A stretch of DNA of 64,000 nucleotides from Thalassia testudinum (GCA_037157565.1 JAZHRO010000026.1:36082501-36146500), one strand, 5' to 3'; positions 33,357 to 45,330 are shown, numbered from the stretch's first letter. Numbers and translations are program-made. Notes: generated from the letters alone by a model not told the origin.

Positions 33357-35069
33357 TGTAATTCCCTACTTAAAGGGGGTGAGATATGCATGACGTAAAA
33401 AATGCGGAATAAAGTAATGACAATCTCAAAAGAAGCAATCACACAAGACACAAGTACTTTTTAGGTGGAAACCTAAACCGAGTGAAAACCACCACCTAAA
33501 CCTCTCGAGTTAGGATTTCCCGATCGACAAAGTCGATCAAATCCACTAAACCCAGTCACTTGAACGAGGGTGACTGAACCTCAATTACAAAAACACTACT
33601 TAGACCGAGGGTAGTGTACCTCAAAACCCCTTCTCTTCAATAGAAGGATTTTGTCTTGCGAAGGATACGGGAATTCGCAACGTAAATACCCAACCAAATA
33701 ACAAAATAAAGATTACAACAACCTATAGAGCCACAAAATAAACCTAGCTACTATAGGTAAAGAGACTTCCCTTTGCTTGGAAATGCATCGGCTTGACACG
33801 GGTGCGTGAACCACGCTTTGGCACAACAGTGCTCTCGTAACGTCGGCGGGAAAGCAGGTGCACAACAAGACGAAGCTCTTAGGTGTGGAATGAGTGCTTG
33901 GAGAGCTAGAGCTTCTTCTATTTCTCTTGGACACAAAAGTTGTGGAAAATGTGTTGCTTGGTGTGTCTTGGTGTATTTTTCAAGCCAAAAGATCTTCCTC
34001 TATTTATAGAGGGCCTAAGAAGGCTTTGGAAGGCCTTAGAAGGCTTCCAAAGCCGTTGGGGTTGAACCCAAGGCAAAACAAGCCATAATCAGAATCAATC
34101 ATGATTCTGATAGGGTCATCAGACGTCTAGTCCGGGTATCAAATGTCTGGAAAACCTGTTTAAGATGTTTGGGAACTAAGTCAATCGTCTGATTCTAGGC
34201 AGGTTTCTTTCCTGACTTGGTTCAGACCTAAATAGGGTTCTAGTGTATGGCCATCAAATGACATACAGGACGTCTGGCCCTAGGTTTAGATGTCTGAAAA
34301 CCTATTGTATTGCGAAAATGGATTCTCAAGATAGGTTAACGGCTAGGAAATCTGACAAAGGAGATTTTGGGTCAGCCGAGGCTAAACGGTCACATATCAG
34401 ACATCTGGGGTCTTCTACGGACGTCTGATATAAGCCTAACGGTCATATTCCTCAAAGGTAACTTAGGTAGCCAACGTTCCACTAATTGGATGTCTGGTAC
34501 AAACATCAGACGTCTTCTAAGATGTCTGGACTAAGGTCTGGACGTCTGATTTCATTAGACAGAAGCAACAAAGTCCAGTCTAAGTTATTTGACGTCTGAG
34601 TCAATAGTCAGACGTCTTAAAAGTCACTATCAAACGTCCGATTTCCAGATTAGACGTCTGATTAGGCTGACAGAACCCTATTTTGGTTTTCTAAGTTCTC
34701 TACAGAAAACCTAAGTATCTTAGGGTTGTGCAGGTGTTCCTAGGACAACTTTAAGGGTTCTTTGAGGCTCTTCAACATAAGATCTAAGAAAGAGATAAAG
34801 AGCAAAACAAAGAAACAAAATTACGTAGAACAAGATAAAAGGAAATCTATTCTATTCTTATCTTCATGCTTCTTCAGGCTATCGCTCCTTGCGAAGCTCC
34901 TTTGTTCTCCGTCAAGCTCCTCCAATTCATCATGGATGAGAGCTCGAACTCCATCTAAACACGTCTCCATTTGAAATTAACCTGAAATCTAAGACTTCAA
35001 GTGCAAATGTTAAATAACACATGTTCTGTTATCATCAAAATAAACGATCGTGGTACTCTAGCACCAACA
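33357..35069 (-). mobile_element. 5' LTR of the gag-only Copia element
   Basis: A 1,713-bp LTR, TGTTGGTGCTAG...GGGAATTACA on the minus strand. A TATA box CTATAAATAG lies near 33999-34010 (minus strand), and upstream of it (34110-34680) a dense array of GACGTCTG motifs. The small ORFs inside are not genes. Confidence 0.88.
34110..34680. repeat. GACGTCTG array in the Copia LTR
   Basis: About fifteen intact or one-off copies of AGACGTCTG/AGATGTCTG in 570 bases, for example near 34121, 34260, 34398, 34500, 34520, 34545, 34600 and 34665. The unit CGTCTGATTCTAG near 34187 closely matches CGTCTGATTCTGG of the Tekay LTRs. Confidence 0.8.
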
Positions 35070-35773
35070 AAATCAAGGCATCGCTTCATTTTCCTCCCAT
35101 TTTTCCCTCCAAAAATATCCAAGCACCCTTTCATTTCCTTCCAAAAAACACCATAACCACCCCCTTTCCCATCTTATAAATACCCTACCCTAGCACCACA
35201 TAATTCTCATCCTTGGTTGCCAGATTTCTCTACCTATATCCACCATACCCACGGCCAAGGAAGGAGAAAAAGAGAAGAAGATTAAGGGGGCATCCTACCT
35301 ATTCCCTTGGTGCCTTCTTCCTCTTCTCTCTTCTTCCTTGTGCCATGCCAAAGAGAACTCTAAGGGGGATGGCCAGGCAGGAGCATAAGGGTGGTGAACA
35401 TCCACCCTTACAGGAGGAATAGAGGAGGATACCAAGAGCTTAAAGAGTTCCCTTCATAGTGTGGGAGCAACCACACTTGGAGCAAGAACACTTCACTACT
35501 TGGAGGGATTTTTCTTCCTTATCTCTCTTTGTATTAGCTAGTGTTTTTCACATGTTTCTTGTAAGAACCATTCAGCTACTTGTCTTCTACTTCGCTAGTA
35601 ATATAAAGATTTTAATTGCCTTTCAATTTCCTATTTTCCATTTCTTGTGTTAATTAGCTTCAAATCTTTTCCCTTTTTTTCTTAATGCACACACTCTTCT
35701 CTTCTAATTACCTTAGGTGCACTTGCCTAGGGTGAGCTTAGAAGAGAGGATTTCTTCTTGTTTCCTAGGCGTA
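35070..35773. other. Unassigned stretch left of Athila-2, LTR-like
   Basis: Holds a TATA-like CTTATAAATACCC at about 35173-35185, two perfect short hairpins (TAAGGGTGG...CCACCCTTA at about 35388-35411, AGTGTGG...CCACACT near 35457-35476) and a T-rich tail. The layout resembles an LTR leader and may continue right of Athila-2 at 46772. No second copy is in the window, so I cannot assign it. The 69-codon frame at 35213-35422 has no recognisable product. Confidence 0.4.
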
Positions 35774-36561
35774 TGATAACACTGCATTGTACAATGGTAA
35801 CTCTGCAAAAAGGGGATGGTCTTAAAGGTAAAATGCATAGTGGATACATCATAAATAGGAATAGGAGCATCGCAAGCATTGCACATCAAGATTACTTATA
35901 ATGCATTATCAATGGCCATGTGTACAAGAACATGTCAAAACAGGCCTCAGACGAGCAATCGGACCACACAGATGGATTCAGAGCGACGAACGGAGTCCAA
36001 CGGATTCGAAATTGGCCAAATCCAACATCCGGTGCTCCTGCAATGGGCCCAAGAAGTTCTGACCGTTGATCTGATGATCAATGGCCCACAGCATGCCACG
36101 TGGAACCCGCTCATCGCACCCTCACCACCGCCCATTTTTTCCTTCACCCGGAGGATAACTCTCCGGCTGAGAGCTGCCCGTGCACCCGCACTCTCCGCGA
36201 CCAACCATTGCGACAGCACAGTGGTCGACCGTTCCACGCCCGCGCATCTAACGCGGGATCGAACCACGCTGCGCAGCAAATGGAAGGCGAAGGTGCACTG
36301 TGGGAAAATCGAGCCGCCCGATCAGCAGCGAACGACGAAGATCGAATCGCGCGGCGCAACGGATGCGCGCAGACGCTCACACGCGCGATGACGCGGCAGA
36401 AACGCACGCCTCAGCAGTAATCCGCGAGTGTGCCCTTCGCGAGATCTCAGCCGTCCGATCTTCAATCGGACGGCTCACAATGCACACGTGTGGATTGCCA
36501 CAGAGGAAGCACAAGGCGCACTGACAACCGACTGGCAAAGGGGGCTACACCGACGGATTTG

Positions 36562-36603
36562 GTATGGGTTTAGTGACGTCCCGGACGTCGCTAAAGCCCA
36601 TAC
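36562..36603. other. Inverted repeat with GACGTC in the Athila-2 LTR
   Basis: GTATGGGTTTAGTGACGTC and GACGTCGCTAAAGCCCATAC pair over 19-20 bases with one bulge and one G-T. The 3' LTR has it at 46150-46191. It ends about 25 bases before the TATA box, a promoter-proximal position. Confidence 0.8.
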
Positions 36604-36626
36604 TTAAATTAGAAAACTCTTTTGCC

Positions 36627-36634
36627 TATATAAA
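36627..36634 (+). promoter_or_regulatory. TATA box of the Athila-2 LTR
   Basis: TATATAAA in TTTTGCCTATATAAACTCC. The 3' LTR has TATATAAC at about 46216. Transcription would begin some 30 bases downstream. Confidence 0.65.
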
Positions 36635-37166
36635 CTCCATCCAACCACTCATGGAAGGGCATTGAATTCACTTGCAGGTGCTCTACCCTACTCCTAGCCA
36701 CCATTAGCTCTCTTTGTAATCATCGTAGCCGACGAGCCGCTGACGGAGCCCCTCTCCACCGCCGTGGCCGCCTCGCCGTCTTCTCTCTCTCTTTCCCTCT
36801 TTATCTTAAGCTTTACTTTACTTGTGTTTAAGCATTTATCTAGTGTTGTAACTGTAAAACCAAAGTTGCATGTCAAATGAAGTTGCTTCCTATTCAATTA
36901 CTTGCCCTCTTTTGTGTTTAAGTTGCATGTTGTGAATGAAAGATTCTAACCCTATTCTCTCTCTCTCTTTCTCTCTCTCACTCGCTTTTCACCCACGTCT
37001 TCTCGCAAGCAAAAACCCGTCATTTCCGTGACATTAAGTGACAAGAAAAATCTGGTTTTCACACCTCCCTGAGGTCAACACTCGTACTCACATCCGTTTC
37101 TTCATTTAAAACTGACACAGCAAACGCGAACTACAATGACAAATGCGTTTTGTGCGCGTTAGTTTT

Positions 37167-37184
37167 TGGCGCCGTTGCCGGGGA
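37167..37184 (+). other. Primer binding site of Athila-2 (tRNA-Asp)
   Basis: TGGCGCCGTTGCCGGGGA is fully complementary to the 3' end of plant tRNA-Asp(GUC). It lies five bases after the LTR. Confidence 0.95.
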
Positions 37185-38372
37185 GGCAACGGATTTATTT
37201 TGTCACTTCCATTTTACATCCATGTTCACATCATCTAACACCTTGCCTCCTTTTACTTGATGGTTGTAGGAATTCGGTGCTCAGACGGCGAAGCAGTGCA
37301 ACTCGTGACGGTAACAAGGGAGTAAGCACAATAAGGACCGGTCGTGAGTAATTCTTCACCCGTGGTTGTTTGCATGCCTAAAAAAAAAATCCTAAAAAAA
37401 ATTGTAAAATTGAAAAAAATTTTGGCGTGGTGTATGATTGCCTGGTCCACATCCTTCACTCATCACCCAACAAAAAAAATATATATATACACTCTAACAT
37501 TCTTAAGACCTAATCTTTTTGGAGTGTTTATCCTTTTTTTTTAGTGGTGTTTGCGAAGCCACCATGACTTGACTTGGGCTGCACCACTCACCCCTAAAAT
37601 CGACTCATCCAATAGAAGAGGATGAGTACATTAGAGTTTTAGAGCCTCTTCACACCAAAGGAAATCCACTTTCACCAATTTTGTGCAAAACGTGACGTGC
37701 CCACTTGAAACTTGTCTAAAAACATTAAGACACGTCAATCCTAAAAGACACAAAAGTAAGGATGAAACATTAAATGACACATCTTAAAAAAATCCTTGCT
37801 TGAAAACCATGTTTTAATAAGAGCACACACACTGGAATTGGAAAACTAAGAAACACTACCCCAATCAACACCTCATCACATAACCCTAGCATAAGCACTA
37901 TCCTAGCCCTTTTAAAACAGAGTAGACGTGCCCTAGGCAGGACTGGGTTAAGTCTCGAGAGGCGTGGTTTTGTTTGCTGGGCACTTGGCTTTCATTCTCT
38001 TAGTAGAATCTGGTGACTAGGCTGCGGGGAAGTGTCCAACGACCGCGGTGCTGGGGTCTATGGAACCGACGGCGCAAGCCAAAGGAAGAACCTTCCCTAC
38101 AATCCCCTCGTAATCAACCTGGCCAGATTAGCTTTGGGAAGGGAAGTCCAGTGCTTACGGACTTGATCGCCCCTTTGGAGATTTTTAGGTCCCCTAAGGA
38201 ATACACCATAAGGACTAGGCTTGTTTGCTTGGTTGTACACACACACTTCTCGCATATGTCACTCTCTGCATCCCCTCCTATTCTTCTCTAGTGTATGCAC
38301 GGGAGACTATCACTGCATCCTAAGTTGTTTGTTTTAGGATGGGAATCCAGGTGACCTGATTCTGCTAGAGAC
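37185..38372 (+). other. Leader of Athila-2
   Basis: About 1.2 kb without a recognisable gene. Several A-rich runs (37380-37420, 37468-37490). A 92-codon frame at 38013-38291 resembles nothing known to me. Confidence 0.6.
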
Positions 38373-40180
38373 ATGGCTGAACCCAAGGTAGATGAGGTGG
38401 AGGATCAACCCCCACCAGACACAATGGCCATCATCCAAGCCCAGATTAACGCAAACCACCAACTTCAATAGCAACAAATCCACACCATCATGCAAGCCAT
38501 ACACCAGTTGCAAAACCCACAGGGGCAGCCACCACTACCTTTCCAAGGCTCACAAGGGCAACCGCCACTTGACCCACCACTATTCCAAGACCAACCTAGA
38601 CCCCTCTGTGACTTCTACAATCCTTCCGCTATTCGAGTCGAGCCGCACCTTAAGATCCCCGAAGGGAGAGATGATTTTGAGCTAAAACCAAATATCCTGA
38701 GTCTGATTCAGAGCCACTTCCATGGAAGCTCAAATGGAGATCCCTTCCAGCACCTAGAGGATCTTGACCGGATAGCCCGAACTGTGAAACCTAGGAACAT
38801 TAGCCTTGACATTGTTTTGATCACAATGTTCCCCTTCTCACTGAGAGACAAAGCATCCCATTAGCTTAGAACCTTGGGTAGACCCATCACCACTTGGGAA
38901 GAACTGAGATATGCTTTCTTAAAGAAATTCTTCCCCATAGGAAAGACCAATGCCCTCAGAAGAGCTATTACTACCTTTACACTCTAGGGTAGGGAACAGT
39001 TCCATGAGGCGTGGGAAAGATTTAATGAACTATTGAGGAAATTCCCACACCACGAAGTACCAAGGTGGCAATTGACCCAGATCTTCTACCACAGTCTGGA
39101 CAGTAACCTATGGAACTTTGTCGATGCCTCATGCGGGGGGAACTTCCTAAACAAAGACGAGGAGAGCGCATTTGAGCTCTTTGAGTCTACGAGCGAAAAT
39201 TCGCTCAACAATGCCTCTATGACCCAGTTTAGTCGATCTAGTCAACACCGTGGTGGGATTTATGAGGTACAAGCAAATTCTGGGATGGTTGACATGGATA
39301 TCATTGCCAAGAAATTAGATCGAGTGGAATTGGTGGATAAAAAGATAAATGAGCTTCTAAACCAGACCAGGAACCCATTACAGACCTTCTCCCTAGCAAA
39401 GGGAGTTCACAATATTGACCTGGTCCAGCCCTTAAGCCAAATGAACCTGGAACAACCCCTGACCACGTTCCAGGGAGGGACCTTTGCTCCCTTAAGCCTT
39501 GATTACTCTCTTCCCTCCCCCTCGACATCTGCTACCCTTGAAGATGTACAGGCTGTCCAAGGTTATGCTAAACCTGACCCTTTCTCCAACACTTACAACA
39601 CTGGCTGGCGTAATCACCCAAACTTTGGTTGGACAAACCAGAAGCTCCCTCAATTCCAAAACCAGCACAAGCCAAACCAGCAGCCAAACTTGCCCCCTAT
39701 TAGCAAGGACCACCAGTTAGATCCCCATATAATCCGAATAGGGTGGCCCCTCCCCCGCAAAACCAAATGGACACCCTGATAAAGATGATGGCTGAAATGA
39801 ACCAAAAACACCAGGAGGAAATGGCTTTAGTAAAGGGATAGTTAAGCCAGCTATTGGACTATAAACAACAAGGATCCCTACCTTCCTAGCCACAACCAAA
39901 CCCGCGAAACATGATTAACAGAGGCCCCAATTCGCAAGGGTTCCAAGGTAATCCTAGGCAGGCTCACATGGTCCAGCCAGCCCTACAAACATCCCCTGGG
40001 TTTGGTGCTTCTTCGTCCTCATCTTCTTAAGGATCAACCCATGGTCCCAATGCCTCTGCAAATGCGGTAACCTTGAGAAGCAGCACCAAAAGCCAGGATC
40101 CTAAATGGACGACTCTTCTGGAGACTTCACCTTCTGAAACACCCGACTCAGAAGAGGCACTGGAAAAACCCAAGGACCTA
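38373..40180 (+). pseudogene. Athila-2 gag
   Basis: ATG at 38373 (MAEPKVDEVEDQPPPD). The capsid-like core is readable: FYNPSAIRVEPHLKIPEG, LIQSHFHGSSNGDPFQHLED, LRYAFLKKFFPIGKTNALRR, EAWERFNELLRKFPHHEVPR. The C-terminal signature NTYNTGWRNHPNFGW follows at about 39590. In-frame TAGs at about 38469, 38862 and 38985 are consistent with CAA/CAG/CAC decay. A frameshift near 39715-39767 moves the rest into the frame of MDTLIKMMAEMNQKHQEEM, which then runs with further TAG/TAA stops into protease. Confidence 0.88.
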
Positions 40181-41158
40181 TAAATAGATCCTATCCACAT
40201 TCAGACACCATATCTCGAGGCCTTGGAGACTATCTAGAAGAAGAAAAGTGTTGTCGAAACAGAGGAGCTTTTGGAGATTTTTAAGCAGGTCCAGATTAAT
40301 ATCCCGCTCCTCTAGGCCGTCAAGCATATTCCGGCTTACGCTAAGTTCCTGAAGGATGCCTGTACACCAAAGTGTAAGCCAAGACCTCAAGCACTTAGGA
40401 AGGTTGTGCTCTCAGAGCAAGCAAGTTCCGTGATATCAAGCAACCTTCCACTCAAACGAACTGACCCAGGAGCACCCCTGATATCTTGCAATATCAGGGA
40501 CATGACATTTGATAGAGCGCTCCTGGACTTAGGTACTTCCATCAATCTGATTCCGACAACCATGTACCACCAATTTGGTTTCGGAGAGTTGACGCCCACA
40601 CCTGTCACCATCCAGTTGGCTGATAGATCTGTGAAGACCCCAAAGGGGGTTGTCGAGGACGTGATTGTGTGGGTCGAGGACTTCTATTTTCCAGTTGACT
40701 TCTTGGTGCTCGACATGGAAGTCCCTGAAAAACTACAGAACGCACCCATAATCTTAGGCAGACCTTTCTTAGCTACGGCTAAGGCAAACATCGATTGTGA
40801 CATGGGATGTATGGAAATCACCTTCGGAGACAAAAAAATGCAGTTGGATATCTTTCGGGTGACCAAGCCTTTTGATTGTGACTGTATCGAGGAACATGAT
40901 CCCGTAGAACCTTTGGTCGAGGAATGCCTTACCCTTAGTTCTGTCTCGGACCACCAATCCTGTAACGACTGTTCTGACCCGTCACCATCTCTACCTATGG
41001 ACCTCTGTAGGGTTGATTACCATCAAACAACATCATTTAAGGAGATTGATGTTGATCAACTCCCGCCTTTCCCCTTTCCTTCGATTGTTGTCCCACTCGC
41101 ACTCGAACTAAGGCCGCTACTTGAGAATCTCAAGTATGTCTTCCTGGGACCTGACTAG
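40181..41158 (+). pseudogene. Athila-2 protease region
   Basis: After VQINIPLL*AVKHIPAYAKFL comes an open 250-codon segment (40406-41158). The retropepsin active site is ALLDLGTSINLIP (D-L-G, as in many Athila copies), then LADRSVKTPKGVVEDVIV and APIILGRPFLATAKANID. DCDCIEEHD follows at about 40876. It would cleave the polyprotein. TAG stops upstream and at 41156 isolate it. Confidence 0.88.
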
Positions 41159-41167
41159 ACCTTCCCT

Positions 41168-42700
41168 GTGATTATTAACTCTCATCTAACCAAGGATCAG
41201 GAACTCAGGTTGACCACGACCCTTTCGGAACATCGGGCCGCCATTGGATGGACCATTTCAGACTTAAGAGGAATTAGCCCCATCTATTGCACTAATAAGA
41301 TTTACCTGGAAGATGGAGCTAGACCCTCTCGCCAGATGCAGAGATGGTTAAACCTAAATATGCGAGAGGTCGTTAAGAAGGAAATTATCAAGTGGCTTGA
41401 CGCTGACATCATCTATCCTATCTCCGATAGCCCCTGGGCGAGCCCCACTCAAGTGGTTCTGAAGAAAGTTGGGCTCACCGTTGTCACCAATGAACATGGT
41501 GAATCCATCCCCACCCGCACCACCACCACATGGCGGGTGTGTATTGATTACAGGAAACTCAATGAAGCAACCAAGAAGGATCATTTCCCCCTGCCATTCA
41601 TTGACCAAATCCTTGAAAGATTGGCAAGGGAAAAGTATTTTTCCTTCTTGGATGGATATTCAGGATATAACCAAGTCGCAATTGCTCCTGAAGATCAAGA
41701 GAAGACCACATTCACTTGCCCGTACGGCACGTTTGCATTCTGTCGTATGCCGTTCGGGTTATGCAATGCACCTACTACCTTTCAGCGTTGCATGCTAGCC
41801 ATTTTTTCAGAAATGGTGGGTGAATACTTGGAGGTCTTTATGGATGATTTCTCTGTATTTGGGAATTCATTCGACCACTGTTTGAGCAACTTGGAAAAAA
41901 TCCTAAAATGATGTATCGAGGTTAATTTGGTGTTAAGTTGGGAAAAGAGCCATTTTATGATTCAAGAAGGAATCGTCCTTGGTCACATCGTATCGCATAG
42001 GGGCATTGAGGTGGATCGGGCTAAAGTTGATTTGATTTCCAAACTTCCTCTGCCTAGCTCAGTTCGGCAGATCTGTTCATTCCTAGGACATGTTGGCTTC
42101 TACCGAAGGTTCATCAAAGACTTCTTCAAGCTTTCCAAACCCTTAACCGACCTTCTGGCCAATGATGCCTTGTTCCACATGACCTCTGATTGCATCCAGG
42201 CTTACCACACCCTCCGGGACTTAATCTCCACAGCACCTGTACTTCAGCCCCCGGATTGGTCCCAGGACTTTGAGATCATGTGTGATGCATCAGATTTTGC
42301 CATAGGCGCTGTCCTGGGACAAAGACAAGACAAGAAACCCATGATGATTTACTACGCGAGCAAGACGTTGGACGAAGCCCAACGAAATTATACGGTCACA
42401 GAAAAAGAACTGCTCGCTGTAGTTTTTGGACTTGAGAAGTTCCGATCTTACCTGCTAGGATCCCACGTGACCATCTATACGGACCATTCAGCCATTCGGC
42501 ACCTGTTGGCTAAAAAGGATGCGAAGCCCAGGCTCATCAAATGGATCCTGCTCTTGCAGGAATTTGACCTAGAAATCCGCGACAAAGCTGGATCAAAGAA
42601 TGTGGTGGCTGACCACCGATCCAGACTTCACCCAGACCACATTGGACCCTCCCTACCTTTATCCGACATCTTTCCCGATGAACACATTCTGGCTGTGTAA
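41168..42700 (+). pseudogene. Athila-2 reverse transcriptase and RNase H
   Basis: One frame with a single stop (TGA 41909-41911) between two long parts. RT: PWASPTQVVLKK, WRVCIDYRKLNEATKKDH, FLDGYSGYNQ, FCRMPFGLCNAPTTFQR and the catalytic EVFMDDFSVFG, all intact. RNase [41 protein letters not shown], then VVADHRSR in place of the usual ADxLSR. Best-preserved part of the element. Confidence 0.92.
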
Positions 42701-43992
42701 GATAAGAAACTACCCTGGTATGCTAACTATGTCAACTACTGGGCTGTAGGACAGACCCGGCACAGATGGTCTAGAAAGCAACAAGACAAGTTCTTGGCCG
42801 AGGCCAAGCATTATTTCTGGGATGATCCCATGCTGTTTCACCTCTATGCCGACCGGATCATCAGGAGGTGTATCCCTGAGGATGAAGTTCAGAGTGTGCT
42901 ATCTTTTTGTCATGACCAGGCTTGTGGTGGCCACTTCTTAGAAAAGAAAACGGCTGCAAAGGTTCTGCAGTTCGGATTTTACTGGCCTTACTTATTCAAG
43001 GGTGCACACAATTTCGCTACGACTTGCTCTTGCTACCAGATGCTGGGGACCATGACCAGAAAAGATATGATGCCCCTCTAGCCCATTTTGACTGTCAAGA
43101 TCTTCGACATTTAAGGTATTGATTTTATGGGCCCCTTCCCACCATCCAACGGCTTTGAGTACATCTTAGTCTCGGTAGACTATGTCTTTAAATGGATTGA
43201 AGCTGTCGCCACCAGCCGATGCGATCATAAGGCTGTCATGGGCTTTGTTAAGTAGAACATCTTTTTCCGGTTTGGAATACCAAAGGCCATGATCAGTGAT
43301 GGTGGAAGTCATTTTATTCACACCCAATTCCTTGCCCTACTCAGAAAATACGGGGTTAACCACCGATTGCTACCCCGTATCATCCGCAAACAAATGGGCA
43401 GACTGAAGTCTCAAACAGGCAGATCAAGAATATTCTACAGAAGACTGTGAGACCTGATAGGAAGAATTGGTCGGCACGACTGGATGATGCCCTATGGGCA
43501 TATCGGACCACTTTTAAGACCTCGATCGGCATGTCACCTTATCGCCTTGTCTTTGGCAAGGCTTGCCACCTTCCTGTCGAGTTGAAACATCGGGCTTACT
43601 GGGCCGTTAAGCAGTGTAACATGGATCCCCACTTAGTCGGTGCGTAGAGGACGCTCCAACTCTCCAAGCTCAAGGAAATTCGTCGGGACGGTTTTGAGAA
43701 TAGTCAGCTATACAAGGAGAAAATGAAAGCTATCCATGACCGACTCATCCATAGAAAAACCTTCGAGCCGAATCAGCAAGTTTGGCTTTTCGATGCCTGC
43801 CTAAAATTCTTTCCCGAGAAGCTCAGGTCCAAGTGGACAGGACCATTTAGGGTGGTCAAGCCCCACTCCAATGGGGCAGTTGAAATTGCTGATCCAAACA
43901 TGGGGCACACTTTCGCAGTCAATGGCCAAAGATTGAAACACTTCCTCGCCCAGGTTCCCCCGAAGGAGGTTGTCACCCTCATTGAGGGATGA
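42701..43992 (+). pseudogene. Athila-2 integrase
   Basis: Zinc domain with SFCHDQACGGHF and CSCYQ. The core has GIDFMGPFPPSNGFEYILV (first Asp) and MISDGGSHF (second Asp). A one-base insertion in the C-run near 43370 shifts the frame before the Glu-containing part ([14 protein letters not shown]), and [20 protein letters not shown] follows. The C-terminal KWTGPFRVVKPHSNGAVEI has no chromodomain, as expected for Athila. TAG stops at about 43079, 43112, 43254 and 43646. Confidence 0.9.
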
Positions 43993-45302
43993 CATGAAGC
44001 ACTGCCCAACTGGAGGCATTAAACTCAGCGCTTCCTGGAAGGCAACCCAAAAGATTCAGACTGATCAAGTATTCTACTTCACTCAGGTAATATCTTTTTG
44101 AACCCCTGTTGCATCCATGTATTTGTCAATGAGGACATTGTCCAACTTAAGCATGGGGTGGTAAATTGCATGATTCTGAGTTCATTTAATTAGTCTGAAT
44201 AAAAAAAAAAAATTGAATTTAGGAAGAAAACTTAGGCACTAGGGACTTGTCAACAGTCAGAAATAATACAACCAGAACTTGAGCACTTAGACTTTTCAGG
44301 CCTTCAGGCTTAATCAGCCCTGGTGTCCATTAAAATATGGATTTAGCTACAAATCCTTGCAACCTTAATCTATTTTAATCCACCAATAAATTAGGGTGAT
44401 AAGTATACAACTTATCAACTCACCCTCTAACTCAGAAGAACTTTTAGTCTAAGCATCAGCACACATTTTTGCATAGACTCACTCCTCGGAGATTCTGACA
44501 GAAATTGGGTAGCTAATGAACTTTCTAGGGTGATATGGCTGGCAAGTTGTCGTGGATAACAGCCCATTGGCAGGTTGTCCAGAGCCCAGCCACGGGACCA
44601 CTTTCTCTTTATTGCCTCTAGGTAAATTTGAGATCAGGGAAGCCACCTACCAAATATAAAAAAAATAGAAGAAGAAGAAAATAAACCACACTTCACCATA
44701 TAAATATGGCTGGTAAGTGATCGTGGGTAACAGCCCATTGGTCGGTTGTCTAGAGCCCAGCTCAGTAAATGCACAAAAAAGAATCAAAACACTTACGGAA
44801 GAAGCGGGGAAGTAGAAAAAGCCGGGGAGATATACACTGGAAAAATCCTTATGTTGACCCTAAGTATAACAAACGTAGGGAGAAAGCTACCGATCGAACA
44901 AATACACCTTCAGGAAAAACACTTCCTCTTCCGATCACGTAGGGGTGTAGAAACCCGAAGCCTGTCTAAATTACCATTGAGTGAGTCTATCACGATCTTC
45001 ACACCAAGATGCTTAGCACTTAGAGTTTTTTTCGAGTTTTGGGTTGGTTGGGTAGCCATAAAAAGTTACCAACACACTCTTAACTCAAAAATCTAAAAAA
45101 AAGGGGAAGAATAAAAGATGAAAAAATATATATATATACATGCCTTAAAGCCAGGATTTAGGCGATTCATATTTTAGCAGACACCCGGGCACTACTTAGT
45201 CTCTGTAGATCAGGATCTTAGTATATTTCCTCCTATTGATAAGTAACAAAATGACCAAGTAATTACTTCTTAAATTCTGACTGGAAATAATGGATAGAAT
45301 AA
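43993..45302 (+). other. 3' untranslated region of Athila-2
   Basis: About 1.3 kb with no envelope-like frame. It holds two copies of a 58-base unit (44533-44590, 44704-44761), A-rich runs (44200-44212, 44650-44690) and a TATATA run near 45128. A 116-codon frame at 44746-45096 is unassigned. Confidence 0.6.
44533..44761 (+). repeat. Duplicated 58-base unit in the Athila-2 3' region
   Basis: ATATGGCTGG...CAGCCCATTGG...GAGCCCAGC at 44533-44590 recurs at 44704-44761 with about nine changes, period about 171 bases. It may be a remnant of a longer tandem array. Confidence 0.8.
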
Positions 45303-45325
45303 ACCTTGCTAGGGACTAGCAAGGT
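45303..45325 (+). other. Hairpin upstream of the polypurine tract, Athila-2
   Basis: ACCTTGCTAG, loop GGA, CTAGCAAGGT: perfect 10-bp stem, five bases before the polypurine tract. The homologous stem in X (4593-4613) has T-A where this one has C-G. Confidence 0.85.
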
Positions 45326-45330
45326 GTAAG

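Larger units (their letters stand above)
35774..37161 (+). mobile_element. 5' LTR of Athila-2
   Basis: 1,388 bp, starting TGATAACACTGC. It matches 45341-46771 along its length. It includes a GC-rich region (35970-36530), a 20-base inverted repeat (36562-36603), a TATA box and (CT)n runs near 36778 and 36958. The overlapping ORFs at 35879-36524 are shadows of the GC-rich part. Confidence 0.9.

Noticed and set aside
35213..35422. Small ORF with basic N-terminus in the LTR-like stretch
   Set aside because: The only support is length. The sequence has TATA box and hairpins typical of an LTR leader, so a coding role is not supported.
36958..36985. (CT)n run as a separate regulatory element
   Set aside because: Short CT runs recur in both Athila-2 LTRs with different lengths (46550-46580), as expected of simple repeats.
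43993..45302. Envelope-like gene of Athila-2
   Set aside because: Some Athila elements have an env-like frame here, but the longest frame (116 codons) has no signal peptide, no membrane segment and no known motif.
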